A program made the translations under genes and the position numbers. The notes beneath the pieces are model-generated. The model did no database searches and had not been told where the DNA came from. It saw only the letters and a program-made list of their open reading frames with translations. Source: DSWT01 sp035415725 (GTDB lineage: Bacteria > Chloroflexota > Anaerolineae > B4-G1 > SLSP01). From it: DNA of 48,089 bases. Position 1 is the stretch's first letter. Every line of letters starts with the position of its first letter. Positions 33,033 through 42,100 of this stretch are shown in pieces. The stretch is taken from NCBI GenBank assembly GCA_035415725.1, contig DAOOGN010000019.1, positions 1 through 48,089 on the forward strand, written 5' to 3'.

Positions 33033-36000
33033 AACTCCCCTCCACCACCTTGATCTCCTCCGCCGTCAACCCATACACCTGATACACCAGCGCGTTCAGC
33101 TCCGCCTCCCACGCGGACACCTGCGGCCCTTGCCCCCGCGCGTCCAGCAGGCGGCGCACCAGCCCCTCGATGGCGGCGCGTTGGTCGGGGGTGGGGTCAG
33201 GGATGGGGATTTGAGAGACGTACATAGGCTTGAATTCTACAAATCCCCCTTGTCTTTGAGCTGCACTTTGTAAAATCAAATAGTGAGTGACTTGAGAATT
33301 AAGTATACCCAACAGGAACTTATCGTCTGTGGGTATTGTATTGGCTGGAGCACAAAGGTAATAACCAGCTTCGGCAAAAGCAAAATTGGGTCGGGTAGCC
33401 AGATTCCCCCAGACGATTTGTGGTAATTCGAACTCTTTGTAATAAGTAGCGGCACAACGTTGTAAAGCATACCACTCGTATCTGACACCTGTTTCCGTTT
33501 TGTTTCGGTCTGATAGTGCCTCCTTGTACAGAGATAAGTGGTCATAAACTGCCGGGTACTGTTTTTTGAACATTTTCTCTGCAGTTCTCGATGCGCCTTG
33601 TAAGGAAGTGTCCTCATGTAGTGGAAAATGCCACGGAATAAACAATAGCCACAATTCGGCAAAATCTACTATCCAACGTTTCACATCCCGACCACGTAAA
33701 AAAGGTTTCAATACTTCTACCGAGGATGGGTGTTCGGCAATCAAACGATTACGAGTAGCATAATCTACGATAAAGGCTTCGTTATAACCAGTGACAATGC
33801 CCCGATAAAATCGTCCTTTCATATAGTCGTCTAATGGCTTCCCGGCGGCACGTAGTTTCTCCAACAATGCAGTCACGGTGGGATGCGCTAGCACCCACCC
33901 GTCCGCTCTCAGACTCGCGCGCGGCTGCTCCCACGCCTCGGCCTGCACGACCTCGCTCAGGTGTTCCACGGCGCTCAGGTCGTCCACCGTCAGGGCGCGC
34001 AGGGTGTGCTCCTGCGGCGGCGCGTGCTTGCGGAAGATGATGATTTGCGGGTAGGCAATCGCGCCAAACACGGGCAAGTCGCCAAAGTCGATGACCGCCT
34101 GCACCGTGGTCTTCGTGTTGAGGTGCTGCCGCAGCTTCTCGCCGTACCCGGCCCGCAGCCATTTGTTGGAGGTGATAAAGCTGGCAATGCCGCCCTCCCG
34201 CAAAAGGTCCAGCGCGCGGGCGTAGAAGTAAACGTACAGATCGGCGGTGCCGGTGTACACGTCGGGATAGCGTTTCTTGAGCTTGGCCTTCAGGTCACTG
34301 CCCAACAATTCTTGACGCACGTAGGGCGGGTTCGCCACGATGATATCGAAGCCCGGCGCGGCGCTTGTCGCCAACTGCATCTGGCCGGTTGTGGCGTTCA
34401 GCACATCCGTCATCCCACCGCGCAGGGTGGCGGCGTCGGCCTGGGGCGTGAACACTTCGGCGAAGTCCACGGCCCAGTCGAAGGCGTCCGCGCCGCTTTC
34501 CTCGCTGGCCCATTTCGCAATCGAGGCTTTGAGCGTGTCGATCCGCGCCTTGAGCGTCTTCTTCTCCGGGCCGTGCGCGGTCATAAACTGCCCTTTGAGG
34601 ATGAAGAAGTCCGCCACGTCCTGCTGGCGGAACAGATCGGGCTGCAACGGTGCGGGGGCGGGCGCGGTGAGGCTGTCGCCCACCTCGATCTTGAATTCCA
34701 GGTTGGGTAGGGGCGGCGGGTCGTCGCCGTCGTAATCGACGATCAGCGAGAGCCACAGGCGCAGCCGGGCGATGTTCACGGCGAAGGGGTCGATGTCCAC
34801 GCCGTAGAGGTTGTTTTGGATGATTTCCAGTTTGCGTTCGTAGGCCGAGCGTGCGTCCAGGTGGCGCGAGACAAAGAGCGCCTGACGCAGTTCCATGAGT
34901 TCGTGCAGCATCCCCAGGAGGTAAGCGCCGCTGCCGCACGCGAGATCGCAGACTTTAACCGCGCGCAGGGCGGCGAGGACGGCTTCGGGCTGGCGGATGT
35001 CGCTGGCGTCGCGTTCTTCCACGAAAGCGGCGATGGCCGTCTCCGCTTCACGCGGGCAGGCGTCGTGCAGGTAGCCCTTGAGCGCCTCGCGGCACATAAA
35101 GGCCACCACCGGCTTGGGGGTGTAGTAGCTGCCGGATTCGTGGCGGCCCGTGACCAGTTCCTCGAAGATTTTGCCGAGCATTTCGGGATCCACGGCCACT
35201 TCGACATCGAGGGGGGTGCTTTCGGTGACGGTGAAGTTGTAGTGATAGAGCAGGTCGTCGAACAGCGAGCTGAAGACGGCGTCGGGCACAGCGATGCCTT
35301 CGCGCTCGTCCAGGTCTTCTTGCTCGAAGAGGCCACCGTTGAGGTAGGGGACGCGCCCGATCAACGCCGCCAGCGGGCCGTCCGCTTTGATGCCGGTGAT
35401 GTCGATGCTGCCGGGGTTGTTCAGCCCGGAGAAGAACAAAAGCTTGAGGCGGTCGCGGTAGAAATTAGATTCCTCACTTTGTTCGGAATGACGGTGGGCG
35501 TCCCATAATGCGGCCAGGTAGCCGTCAGCCCGGGTGGGTTTTCCTGTGTCGGGTGGAATGAGCCAGCCTTTACGTTCGAGAAAGACGATAAAGAGCAAGC
35601 GGTTGAACAGGCGTTGGGTGAAGATGCGGACGGCGTCGGCGTCGTCCAGGCCGGCAATCTGGACTTCGGCCCGCTCGAAATGCTCGCGGTAGGTGGTGAA
35701 GAAGGCTTTGGTGACGGCTTCGACATCGAAGGCGTCGTCGTGGCGCTGCTGGATGGCAATCGGCGAAAGGCCCAACGGATGGCCGCCATCCGCGAGGTTG
35801 GGGCTGAGGGTCGTCAGGTCGAGCATGGCGATGCGTTCGGCAGCCGTGCGCAGGCGCTCGTGAGGTCCAATCGCAATACGGCGCAGGACGCGCCGGGCAG
35901 CGCTTTCGCCGTCTGCTTTGTCGCGGCGGTATTTGACGTTGACCAGGTGCCAGTGTTTTTCGGCGGCGTCGCTGAAGACGAAAAGCGCGTAGGGATGGTT

Positions 36001-36315
36001 GGGCAGGAGTTGGGTAATGACGGCGCGTTCCGCCGCGAGCGATAAGGGGAAGCTGCGCCCGGTCTGCTCCGATGCCAGGGGGATGTAGAGGATGTCGAAG
36101 CTGCCCAATGTGGACGTGTGCTGCGCCAACAGTAGGGGGTCCGCGTTGACCAACGCGCGCGTTCCATCGGGCCACTCACGGGTGGAGAGAGATTCGGCGG
36201 CACGGTCGTAGTTGAGTTCGGTCCAAAAGAGGCGCTTGGCAGCGTTCAAGCCTTCGGAGGGCATCCGGTGGAGCAGGTCAAGCACACGTTGCGGATTCGT
36301 GTTCGGCATAGACAT
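33031..36315 (-). CDS. Eco57I-like N6-adenine DNA methyltransferase
   Basis: The 1094-aa enzyme has the type IIG/type ISP-like layout. An N-terminal region (about 1-390) with FDILYIPLASEQ and ALFVFSD is shared by these large proteins but has no nuclease motif that I can identify. The methyltransferase core has GSYYTPKPVV (395-404), SAM motif DLACGSGAYLLG (457-468), VDIDPFAVNIARLRL and the catalytic NPPY (662-665), giving N6-adenine specificity. The C-terminus (about 850-1085) resembles the TaqI-type target recognition domain. In-frame RHSEQSEESN at 275-284 derives from a dispersed repeat. If no nuclease is present it may act only as the modification subunit of the system with the helicase and DUF262 genes, which read on the same strand. 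Confidence 0.9.
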   Translation of the reverse strand: MSMPNTNPQRVLDLLHRMPSEGLNAAKRLFWTELNYDRAAESLSTREWPDGTRALVNADPLLLAQHTSTLGSFDILYIPLASEQTGRSFPLSLAAERAVITQLLPNHPYALFVFSDAAEKHWHLVNVKYRRDKADGESAARRVLRRIAIGPHERLRTAAERIAMLDLTTLSPNLADGGHPLGLSPIAIQQRHDDAFDVEAVTKAFFTTYREHFERAEVQIAGLDDADAVRIFTQRLFNRLLFIVFLERKGWLIPPDTGKPTRADGYLAALWDAHRHSEQSEESNFYRDRLKLLFFSGLNNPGSIDITGIKADGPLAALIGRVPYLNGGLFEQEDLDEREGIAVPDAVFSSLFDDLLYHYNFTVTESTPLDVEVAVDPEMLGKIFEELVTGRHESGSYYTPKPVVAFMCREALKGYLHDACPREAETAIAAFVEERDASDIRQPEAVLAALRAVKVCDLACGSGAYLLGMLHELMELRQALFVSRHLDARSAYERKLEIIQNNLYGVDIDPFAVNIARLRLWLSLIVDYDGDDPPPLPNLEFKIEVGDSLTAPAPAPLQPDLFRQQDVADFFILKGQFMTAHGPEKKTLKARIDTLKASIAKWASEESGADAFDWAVDFAEVFTPQADAATLRGGMTDVLNATTGQMQLATSAAPGFDIIVANPPYVRQELLGSDLKAKLKKRYPDVYTGTADLYVYFYARALDLLREGGIASFITSNKWLRAGYGEKLRQHLNTKTTVQAVIDFGDLPVFGAIAYPQIIIFRKHAPPQEHTLRALTVDDLSAVEHLSEVVQAEAWEQPRASLRADGWVLAHPTVTALLEKLRAAGKPLDDYMKGRFYRGIVTGYNEAFIVDYATRNRLIAEHPSSVEVLKPFLRGRDVKRWIVDFAELWLLFIPWHFPLHEDTSLQGASRTAEKMFKKQYPAVYDHLSLYKEALSDRNKTETGVRYEWYALQRCAATYYKEFELPQIVWGNLATRPNFAFAEAGYYLCAPANTIPTDDKFLLGILNSQVTHYLILQSAAQRQGGFVEFKPMYVSQIPIPDPTPDQRAAIEGLVRRLLDARGQGPQVSAWEAELNALVYQVYGLTAEEIKVVEGS
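35463..35500. repeat. Dispersed repeat inside the methyltransferase gene
   Basis: The plus-strand text ATTCCTCACTTTGTTCGGAA followed by TGACG is a widespread intergenic repeat type (the mirrored GTCATTCCGA form). Here it is translated in frame as RHSEQSEESN within the N-terminal region, with no stop. Confidence 0.7.
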
Positions 36316-36670
36316 TCACCTCTGTTGACGAAAACGCCCCCGGTGACGGTTTCTGAGCCGCATTGACGCGCACTCTCTGCGCGGCATTACCCGGTCAGAG
36401 CGCCGCAGGCTTGGAGGTTCCTGCGGGTTGGAGCCGAAGCCCCGGACTTTTGGGCCTGGACGGTGCTGCTGTATCCAGGTGTATATCTATTATACCATAT
36501 CCAAACCCTGAATTTCAAAGGGGGTATCGAATTTTCACTCAACCCGCACACGAGTGGCCCACAGTGGGCCGCAAAATTTCCATTTGAACAAATCCATCTA
36601 TAATGAAACCAACATAAAAACAAATTGCCCCGCGATGTACGGTATATATATGATATAAGGAGTAAATGTC
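36316..36670. other. Intergenic region upstream of the hydrolase gene
   Basis: This divergent spacer between the methyltransferase and the hydrolase gene holds no convincing gene. It has a GC-rich left half and an AT-rich right half (from about 36480). A TATAAT is present at 36599-36604 on the plus strand and AAGGAG precedes the GTG start of the hydrolase, but no clear -35 box goes with it. The hairpin GGCCCA/TGGGCC at 36557-36571 is short. Confidence 0.5.
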
Positions 36671-37573
36671 GTGAAAAAAAATGATTATACATCTGAGGTG
36701 CCAGTTCCTGCGCAGTTGGACCACACGATGACGGCGATCGCCATCCCCGAGCAGCCGAATGCGATCGAGATTGGCACCGCCCCGCTCCCCGACGCGACGG
36801 CCCAAGAGGCGTGGCACTCGCAATATGGCAGCCAGTTCGCTCGTAACGTCACGGTTGCGACGATTACGCCGTTTCTGCCCGATCCAGCCAGCGCCAGCGG
36901 CGCCGCGGTCGTCGTTGCGCCAGGCGGCGGTTTCTTCACGTTATCGATGGAGAACGAAGGCTGGGATGTCGCCCGCGCTCTGGTCAAGCACGGCGTCGCG
37001 GCATTCGTCCTTAAGTATCGCCTGACCCAGACGCCGGCGGACATGGACGAATTCAAACGTTCGATGGACGAGATGTTCTCGAACACTGAACGCCGGCCTC
37101 CGCGACCCGATCCAGAGCAGATGAAAGTTTACCTCGCGCCGCAGCTCGAGGACTCGTGCGCCGCCTTCGCCCTGATCCGGAATCGTGCCGCCACGTGGAA
37201 GATCGATCCGGACCGTATCGGCATGGTGGGCTTCTCAGCCGGTGCCATGCTTACCATGGCGACTGCGCTCGTCGGTGAGAACGCCAGGCCGGCGTTCATC
37301 GGCGACATCTACGGTCCGCTGGCTTCGATAACCGTTCCGGACGACGCTCCGCCGCTGTTCGTCGCGCTCGCCGCCGACGATCCCTTCTTCGGCGATAGCG
37401 GATTCGGGCTGATCGAGAGCTGGCGCGCGGCCAAGAAGCCGGTCGAATTTCACCTCTATGAGCAGGGCGGTCACGGCTTCGGCATGTACCCCAAGGAAAC
37501 GACCAGCACCGGCTGGTTCAATGCCTTCGTGAGCTGGCTCACCATGCACGGGATGGTCAAGCCCAAGGCATGA
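36671..37573 (+). CDS. Alpha/beta hydrolase, esterase-like
   Basis: The 300-aa protein has the serine hydrolase fold: the oxyanion loop VVVAPGGGFF (81-89), the nucleophile elbow GFSAGA with Ser189, an Asp in AADDPFF (about 235), and His268 in GGHGFGMYP. The sequence around GGGFF and PDRIGMVGFSAGAML is typical of acetyl-xylan esterase/BD-FAE-like carbohydrate esterases and dienelactone-type relatives. Without a signal peptide it should be cytoplasmic. The start is a GTG with AAGGAG upstream. A stable hairpin at 37584-37627 follows the stop codon. The substrate is unknown. Confidence 0.85.
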   Translation: MKKNDYTSEVPVPAQLDHTMTAIAIPEQPNAIEIGTAPLPDATAQEAWHSQYGSQFARNVTVATITPFLPDPASASGAAVVVAPGGGFFTLSMENEGWDVARALVKHGVAAFVLKYRLTQTPADMDEFKRSMDEMFSNTERRPPRPDPEQMKVYLAPQLEDSCAAFALIRNRAATWKIDPDRIGMVGFSAGAMLTMATALVGENARPAFIGDIYGPLASITVPDDAPPLFVALAADDPFFGDSGFGLIESWRAAKKPVEFHLYEQGGHGFGMYPKETTSTGWFNAFVSWLTMHGMVKPKA

Positions 37574-37583
37574 TGGTGTGTGG

Positions 37584-37627
37584 GGCAAGCGTCCGGCCGC
37601 AATGACGTCGTTTGCCGGACGCTTGCC
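37584..37627 (+). terminator. 14-bp stem hairpin after the hydrolase gene
   Basis: GGCAAGCGTCCGGC (37584-37597) and its exact complement (37614-37627) flank a 16-base loop 11 bp past the stop codon. No T run follows, so it may be a repeat or an RNA-stabilising hairpin rather than a true intrinsic terminator. Confidence 0.6.
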
Positions 37628-37709
37628 TTGCGACATGCTGACGACGGTCTTGCCCTGGGTCCGCGACGATTGATGACCAGTCGCACGCCGCCCTCCAACC
37701 TGATCACCC

Positions 37710-37991
37710 CTACCTCGCCCTCCGGTGCGGCGCTTCGGGCAACGTCGTCATCGCAAACGCTTCGTCCAACTCAGCCTGTAAACGTTCGATGGCCTGCTGA
37801 TAATGTGGCAACACGGTCTCGTCCAATGTCGCGTGCTCGGCGGCTTTCTGCGCGATCAAGTCGGGGATGAAAGGTAAATCAAAGGCTGGGTACAGGTGAA
37901 TGCCGGTGAGCAGCACCCGGTACACGTAGGGCAGCGTCTTCACCCGGCGCGGCGACTCCGCCTCGAACTCACGCAGCTTGTTCCGCTTGGC
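37710..37991 (-). pseudogene. 3' remnant of a nucleotidyltransferase gene
   Basis: The frame from about 37991 to 37710 encodes about 93 residues with KRNKLREFEAESPRRVKTL, then PYVYRVLLTGIHLYP and LPFIPDLIAQKAAEHATL. This matches the C-terminal half of the polymerase-beta-type nucleotidyltransferases (RlaP-like), where YxYRVLLTGIHL is characteristic. The N-terminal part with the catalytic GSxxxG and DxD residues is missing, and between GIHLYP and LPFIPDL a few residues are absent compared with family members I recall. The upstream boundary lies at the 3' end of the methyltransferase-like gene. It is best read as a truncated, inactive piece. Confidence 0.65.
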
Positions 37992-37998
37992 AATGCGG

Positions 37999-38676
37999 CT
38001 AGTCCGGCGACATCTCCCGCACTTCCCACACATCGGGCAGCACCGTGGAAAACCACAGTTCGACATATTTGAGACGCAGCGGTGTCACCTCGTCGTGACC
38101 GGTAAGCGTTGCGTAACTGTAGTGGAGCAGGCGCAGGTTGACGTCGGACCGTGCGGCGCGCGTCTGCGTGTACAACCGTTGCACATCACCCATCGTCGCC
38201 GTATTGGGGCAGATACAGATCAATGTCCCCTGATAACCCAAGTCACCCCACAGCAGGCGCACAAAGTCAGCATAGGTGGGTACAACCTCGTGAAAGGCCA
38301 GCAGGTTGTGTCCATCGCATCCTTGCGAGAGCGGAGGCCCGAAGAAGAGTACGTCACAGGCAAGGAACTGCCGCAGGGTCGCCGGGTCCAGCGCATCGCC
38401 ACAGATACACGCGATGCCCTGCGCCTGGTTCGCGGCAACAATGTGCGGGGCAAGGTCCAGTCCGCGATAGCTGGCAGCGGGAAATGCCTGGCGATACGCC
38501 GCCCACTGCCGGGCGCAATCCCCGCAGCACAGTTCCCCAATGGCGCGCACATCGGGCAGCAGTTCCCACAGCAAGGCTACTCGCTGGGCGATAGTCTGTG
38601 TGTTGGTGCGGGCAAAGGCGGGCGTGGTCTCAGTTGGAAGATGATAAGGAGTGGAGTGTGATGAGTCGGAGGACAT
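37999..38676 (-). CDS. Methyltransferase-like protein
   Basis: The 225-aa protein looks like a class I SAM fold: IGELCCGDCARQ (motif I in altered form), YRGLDLAPHIVAAN as strand 2 with the acidic end, CGDALDPATLR and CDVLFFGPPLSQG, where the GPPLS loop sits in the position of motif IV. The replacement of GxGxG by CCGDC is unusual. I do not recognise a specific family, and a nucleic acid or protein substrate cannot be guessed. I use the ATG at 38676; a TTG at 38691 overlapping the upstream stop codon is an alternative. It follows the PPOX gene closely. Confidence 0.5.
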   Translation of the reverse strand: MSSDSSHSTPYHLPTETTPAFARTNTQTIAQRVALLWELLPDVRAIGELCCGDCARQWAAYRQAFPAASYRGLDLAPHIVAANQAQGIACICGDALDPATLRQFLACDVLFFGPPLSQGCDGHNLLAFHEVVPTYADFVRLLWGDLGYQGTLICICPNTATMGDVQRLYTQTRAARSDVNLRLLHYSYATLTGHDEVTPLRLKYVELWFSTVLPDVWEVREMSPD

Positions 38677-38687
38677 AGGACAGTTCT

Positions 38688-39110
38688 TCAATTAAAATCC
38701 TGGCTCAGGATGCGCGTCGGCGTGACCACCAGCAGCACATTGGGCTGATCGCGGGTGGATTCGGCGTAACGCCGCGCGGCGGCTTCATCTACGTAGTAAC
38801 GGCGGATGATGCACCAGCGTATGTCGTCCAGGTTCGGCGCATCGACTGGCAAGAATTCGGCCACGCCGTAGACGGTCACAGTGCGATAATCGGGATGTCC
38901 GCCATCGATGCACAGACTGAGGCGTGGGTCACGGCGCAGATTCCGGTACTTGGCCGTCCCGGTGGTGATGCTGATGTAGAACTTGCCCTCTTCAAACAGA
39001 TACCACACCGGGCTGAGTTGTGGTGGACCATTGCCGGTATTTGTGCCCAGCACCGCGTGCCGAGGTTCAGCCAGGAAGGCGGCGATTTCTGTGGATGTCA
39101 ATGTCGGCAT
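38688..39110 (-). CDS. PPOX-class F420/FMN-dependent flavoprotein
   Basis: The 140-aa protein has the split-barrel pyridoxamine 5'-phosphate oxidase-like fold: FLAEPRHAVLGTNTGNG, then PQLSPVWYLFEEGKFYIS and GTAKYRNLRRDPRLSLCID, the usual PPOX F420-binding pattern. Such proteins reduce diverse substrates with flavin or F420 cofactors. It lacks the extended C-terminus of true PdxH. GAGGAG precedes the ATG at 39110. A methyltransferase-like gene starts at its stop codon. Confidence 0.88.
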   Translation of the reverse strand: MPTLTSTEIAAFLAEPRHAVLGTNTGNGPPQLSPVWYLFEEGKFYISITTGTAKYRNLRRDPRLSLCIDGGHPDYRTVTVYGVAEFLPVDAPNLDDIRWCIIRRYYVDEAAARRYAESTRDQPNVLLVVTPTRILSQDFN

Positions 39111-39151
39111 AGGTTTTCTCCTCTTTGCGTAGCATCACAGGACGATCATCT

Positions 39152-42100
39152 CTACAAATCCGTCACCACCCGCACCGCGCCGCCCACATTGAGGAAACAC
39201 AGCGCCGGACGCGGGCGCGTACCAAGCAGCCGCTCGGCGGCGTCCAGGTAGCGCGTCACCTGCGCGCGGTAGTCCGTGCTGTCGAGTAACGCGGTCAGCG
39301 CCGCTTGATCGGTGACGTGATCGGTCTTGAACTCCACGAGCGTCCATTGCCCGTCGGTACGGAACAGCGCGTCGAGCGTGCCGCGTTCTAGTGCGCCGCC
39401 CGGCGTCGCCAGCGTGTACGGGACTTCGTGAAGACGTTGCGTCGCGGCGTTCATTGCGGTGTACAGGTCGGTGGCCTGGAAGCGTGTCAGCATCCGCGCC
39501 GCGCGTTGGACGGCATTGCGCAGTTCGGCGGCGTCGGTGATGCCACGCCCGCGCGCCTCCGCCTCGGCCCAGCGTGCGAAGCGCACGCCGTCGGGGAAGA
39601 GCCACTGTTCCAGCGCGCCGTGAACCAGCGTCCCGACCACCCAGGCGGGAGCCGAGGGCCGGGCTTTCTCCGGAACCACGCGCCACACTCGTCGAGGCGG
39701 ATCACGGTGCTCGGCCTCGGTGTCATCATCGGTCGTGGACGGCGGTGGGATCAGGGGATCGAGTAGCGGCAAGGTTTCCGGCCAGGCTGCCTGCGCGGGG
39801 AGCGCGGTGGACACACCTGGGGGCGCGATTTCCGTGTTGCCTTCGTAGAGGGTGCAGTTCACCGGCTGTGCTCCGGCAGACAACGTCACTTGCCGGATTG
39901 CTTCTCCCTCGGGGTCGCACGCCGGCGCTGAGGTGCTGAGGTGTAGCGCCGTATCGAGCCGTTCCAGCCAGCCGTCGAGGCCAAGGCCGTCCTTGCGCGC
40001 GCTCACCGTCCCGCTGAGGATGAGCATATCCTGTGCCCGCGTCGCCGCAACGTACAACAGCCGGTCGGATTCTGCTTCCTCTTGATCTGCCGCTGCTTGT
40101 TGCGCCAGGCGATAGGCCAGCGAGGTGGCGGAGGGCGCGTCGTCATCGCCAGTGCTTTTCAGTGGCGGGACGACGCCTAAAATTGAATCTACCACGGCCC
40201 CGCGTCCGCCGCGTGCGGCCTTCCCGGCATCGCCGATGACGATGACGGGGAATTCCAGCCCTTTGGCCGCGTGGACGGTCATCAGTTGTACTGCGCCCAC
40301 GCTCAAGGTGTGCGCCTCGCCCTCGCGTGTGCCCGCGTCGCGCAGTTGCGTCACGTAATCCAGGAATTCGCCCACGCTGACGATGCCGCTGGTATGCGCG
40401 TCCGCCAGCAGTTTGGCGAGGTTGCCCGCACCCCGCGCCTGTCCCGCGCGCAGCAACGCCGCGCAGTAGTGCGTCGCGTCCAGGAAGGCCTTGAGGAGTG
40501 CCGCGACCATCACCCGGCCCGCTTGCGCGTGCAGACGTTGGATGAGGGCGACGGCCTCCGCCGCGCAGGGGGCTTCGTCTACCAGAAAATCCAGCGCTGC
40601 GCCGTTCAGCACCGTCCACAGCGAGGGGGCTTTTTGAGTCGTGCATTCCTCGGTCAGGCGATAGAGCGCCAGGTCGGAGAGGCCGCACGCCGGGGAGCGC
40701 AGCAAGCCTGCCAATGCCAGGTCGTCGGTGGGATCGGCCAGGACGGTGAGCGCGTTGAGGACGTCGCGCACTTCCGGCCGCTCGTAGAAGCCGCGCCCGG
40801 CCACGGTGAGGAAGGGGATGCCGGCGCGTTCCAGCGCATTCTCGTAGGGGGCGAAGGACGTCGAGGCACGGCAGAGGATGGCGATATCGCCGTAGTCCAG
40901 GGGACGGGTGTGGGACTGCCCGGTGTCGGGATCGCGGGCCGTTAGTTGCACGTGACCGTTTTCCACTAGTGCCGCCAGCCGTATGACTAACGCCTCCGCC
41001 GCTTTGTCCAGCGCGCCGCCGGTCTTGCTGCCCACACCCAGGTGCAGTTCGACGTAAGGTGACGTCAATCCGGCAAGTGGCGATTCACGGAAGTGTGTGA
41101 GTGCGGCGAATGGTTCGACGTAGGGCCGCGCCGGGTCTTCGTCCACGCCCAGCACCGGTTGCAGCAAGGCGTTCAAGGCAGCGACGAGGTTGCCGTGTGC
41201 GCGGAACGAGGTATCCAGGGTGAATGCCTTGCCCTGGTCAGCGATTTCCCGACGGGCGGCGCGGAACACGGTGACGTCCGCGCCACGGAAGCGGTAGATG
41301 GACTGCTTGCCGTCGCCGACGATGAACAGCTTGCCCGCGTCGCCGTTGAGGAGGGCGAGCAGGTCGCGCTGGCGGGCGTTGGTGTCCTGGAATTCGTCCA
41401 CCAGCAGAGCGCGGACTTCAGCTTGCCAGCGCGCGCGGGCGGCTGGATGGTCGCGCAGCAGCGCCAGCGCCCCGGCTTCCAGGTCGTCGAAGTCGAGAGC
41501 GCGACGGTCTTCCTTGAGGCGCGTGTAGGCGGCCAGCGCGTAATCATACAGGCGCAGCAGTTCCGGGAGGATGGCGCTGGCTAACGTTTGATCCAGCGCC
41601 AGGTCAACGCCGTCTCCGACCAGTGGCTTGAGGGTTTCGTCGTAGCGGATTTGTAGTTCCTTGATGATGGCTTTGGGATTGGCGGGCGCCCAGTTGGCCT
41701 GTCGTCCGACCTGCTTCATCGCGCCGCGTAACGGTGCAAGGTGGGCGGACACCGTCGCCCAATCGTCCGTCGTGCGCGCTGCCGTGATGACATCCCAGAG
41801 ACGCAACAATTCCGCGAGCGGCGCGGCCAGGTTGTCTCCAGCGGCTTCAGCGCGGGACAGCGTTCCGTCTGCGCGCAGAGTCAGCAGATCGGCAAAGTCC
41901 GTCTGTACGGCGGCGTCCTCCACAAAAGCGCGCAGTGGGGCCACCAGATGTGGTTCCCACACGGCCCACCAATCGTCCGGGCGAGGGAGCGCGGCGATGT
42001 CCAGCCGTTGCTTGAGCAGTTGGGTCAGCAGCCGCGGCAGTTCCCATTCTCCGAAGTCGGCGAACAGGCGCGCGGCTTGTGGATCGTCGGCGGCCCAGGC

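Noticed and set aside
25764..36315. Assigning the island to BREX or DISARM
   Set aside because: The essential marker genes (PglZ/BrxC for BREX, DUF1998 DrmB for DISARM) are absent. The PLD and helicase parts are suggestive only.
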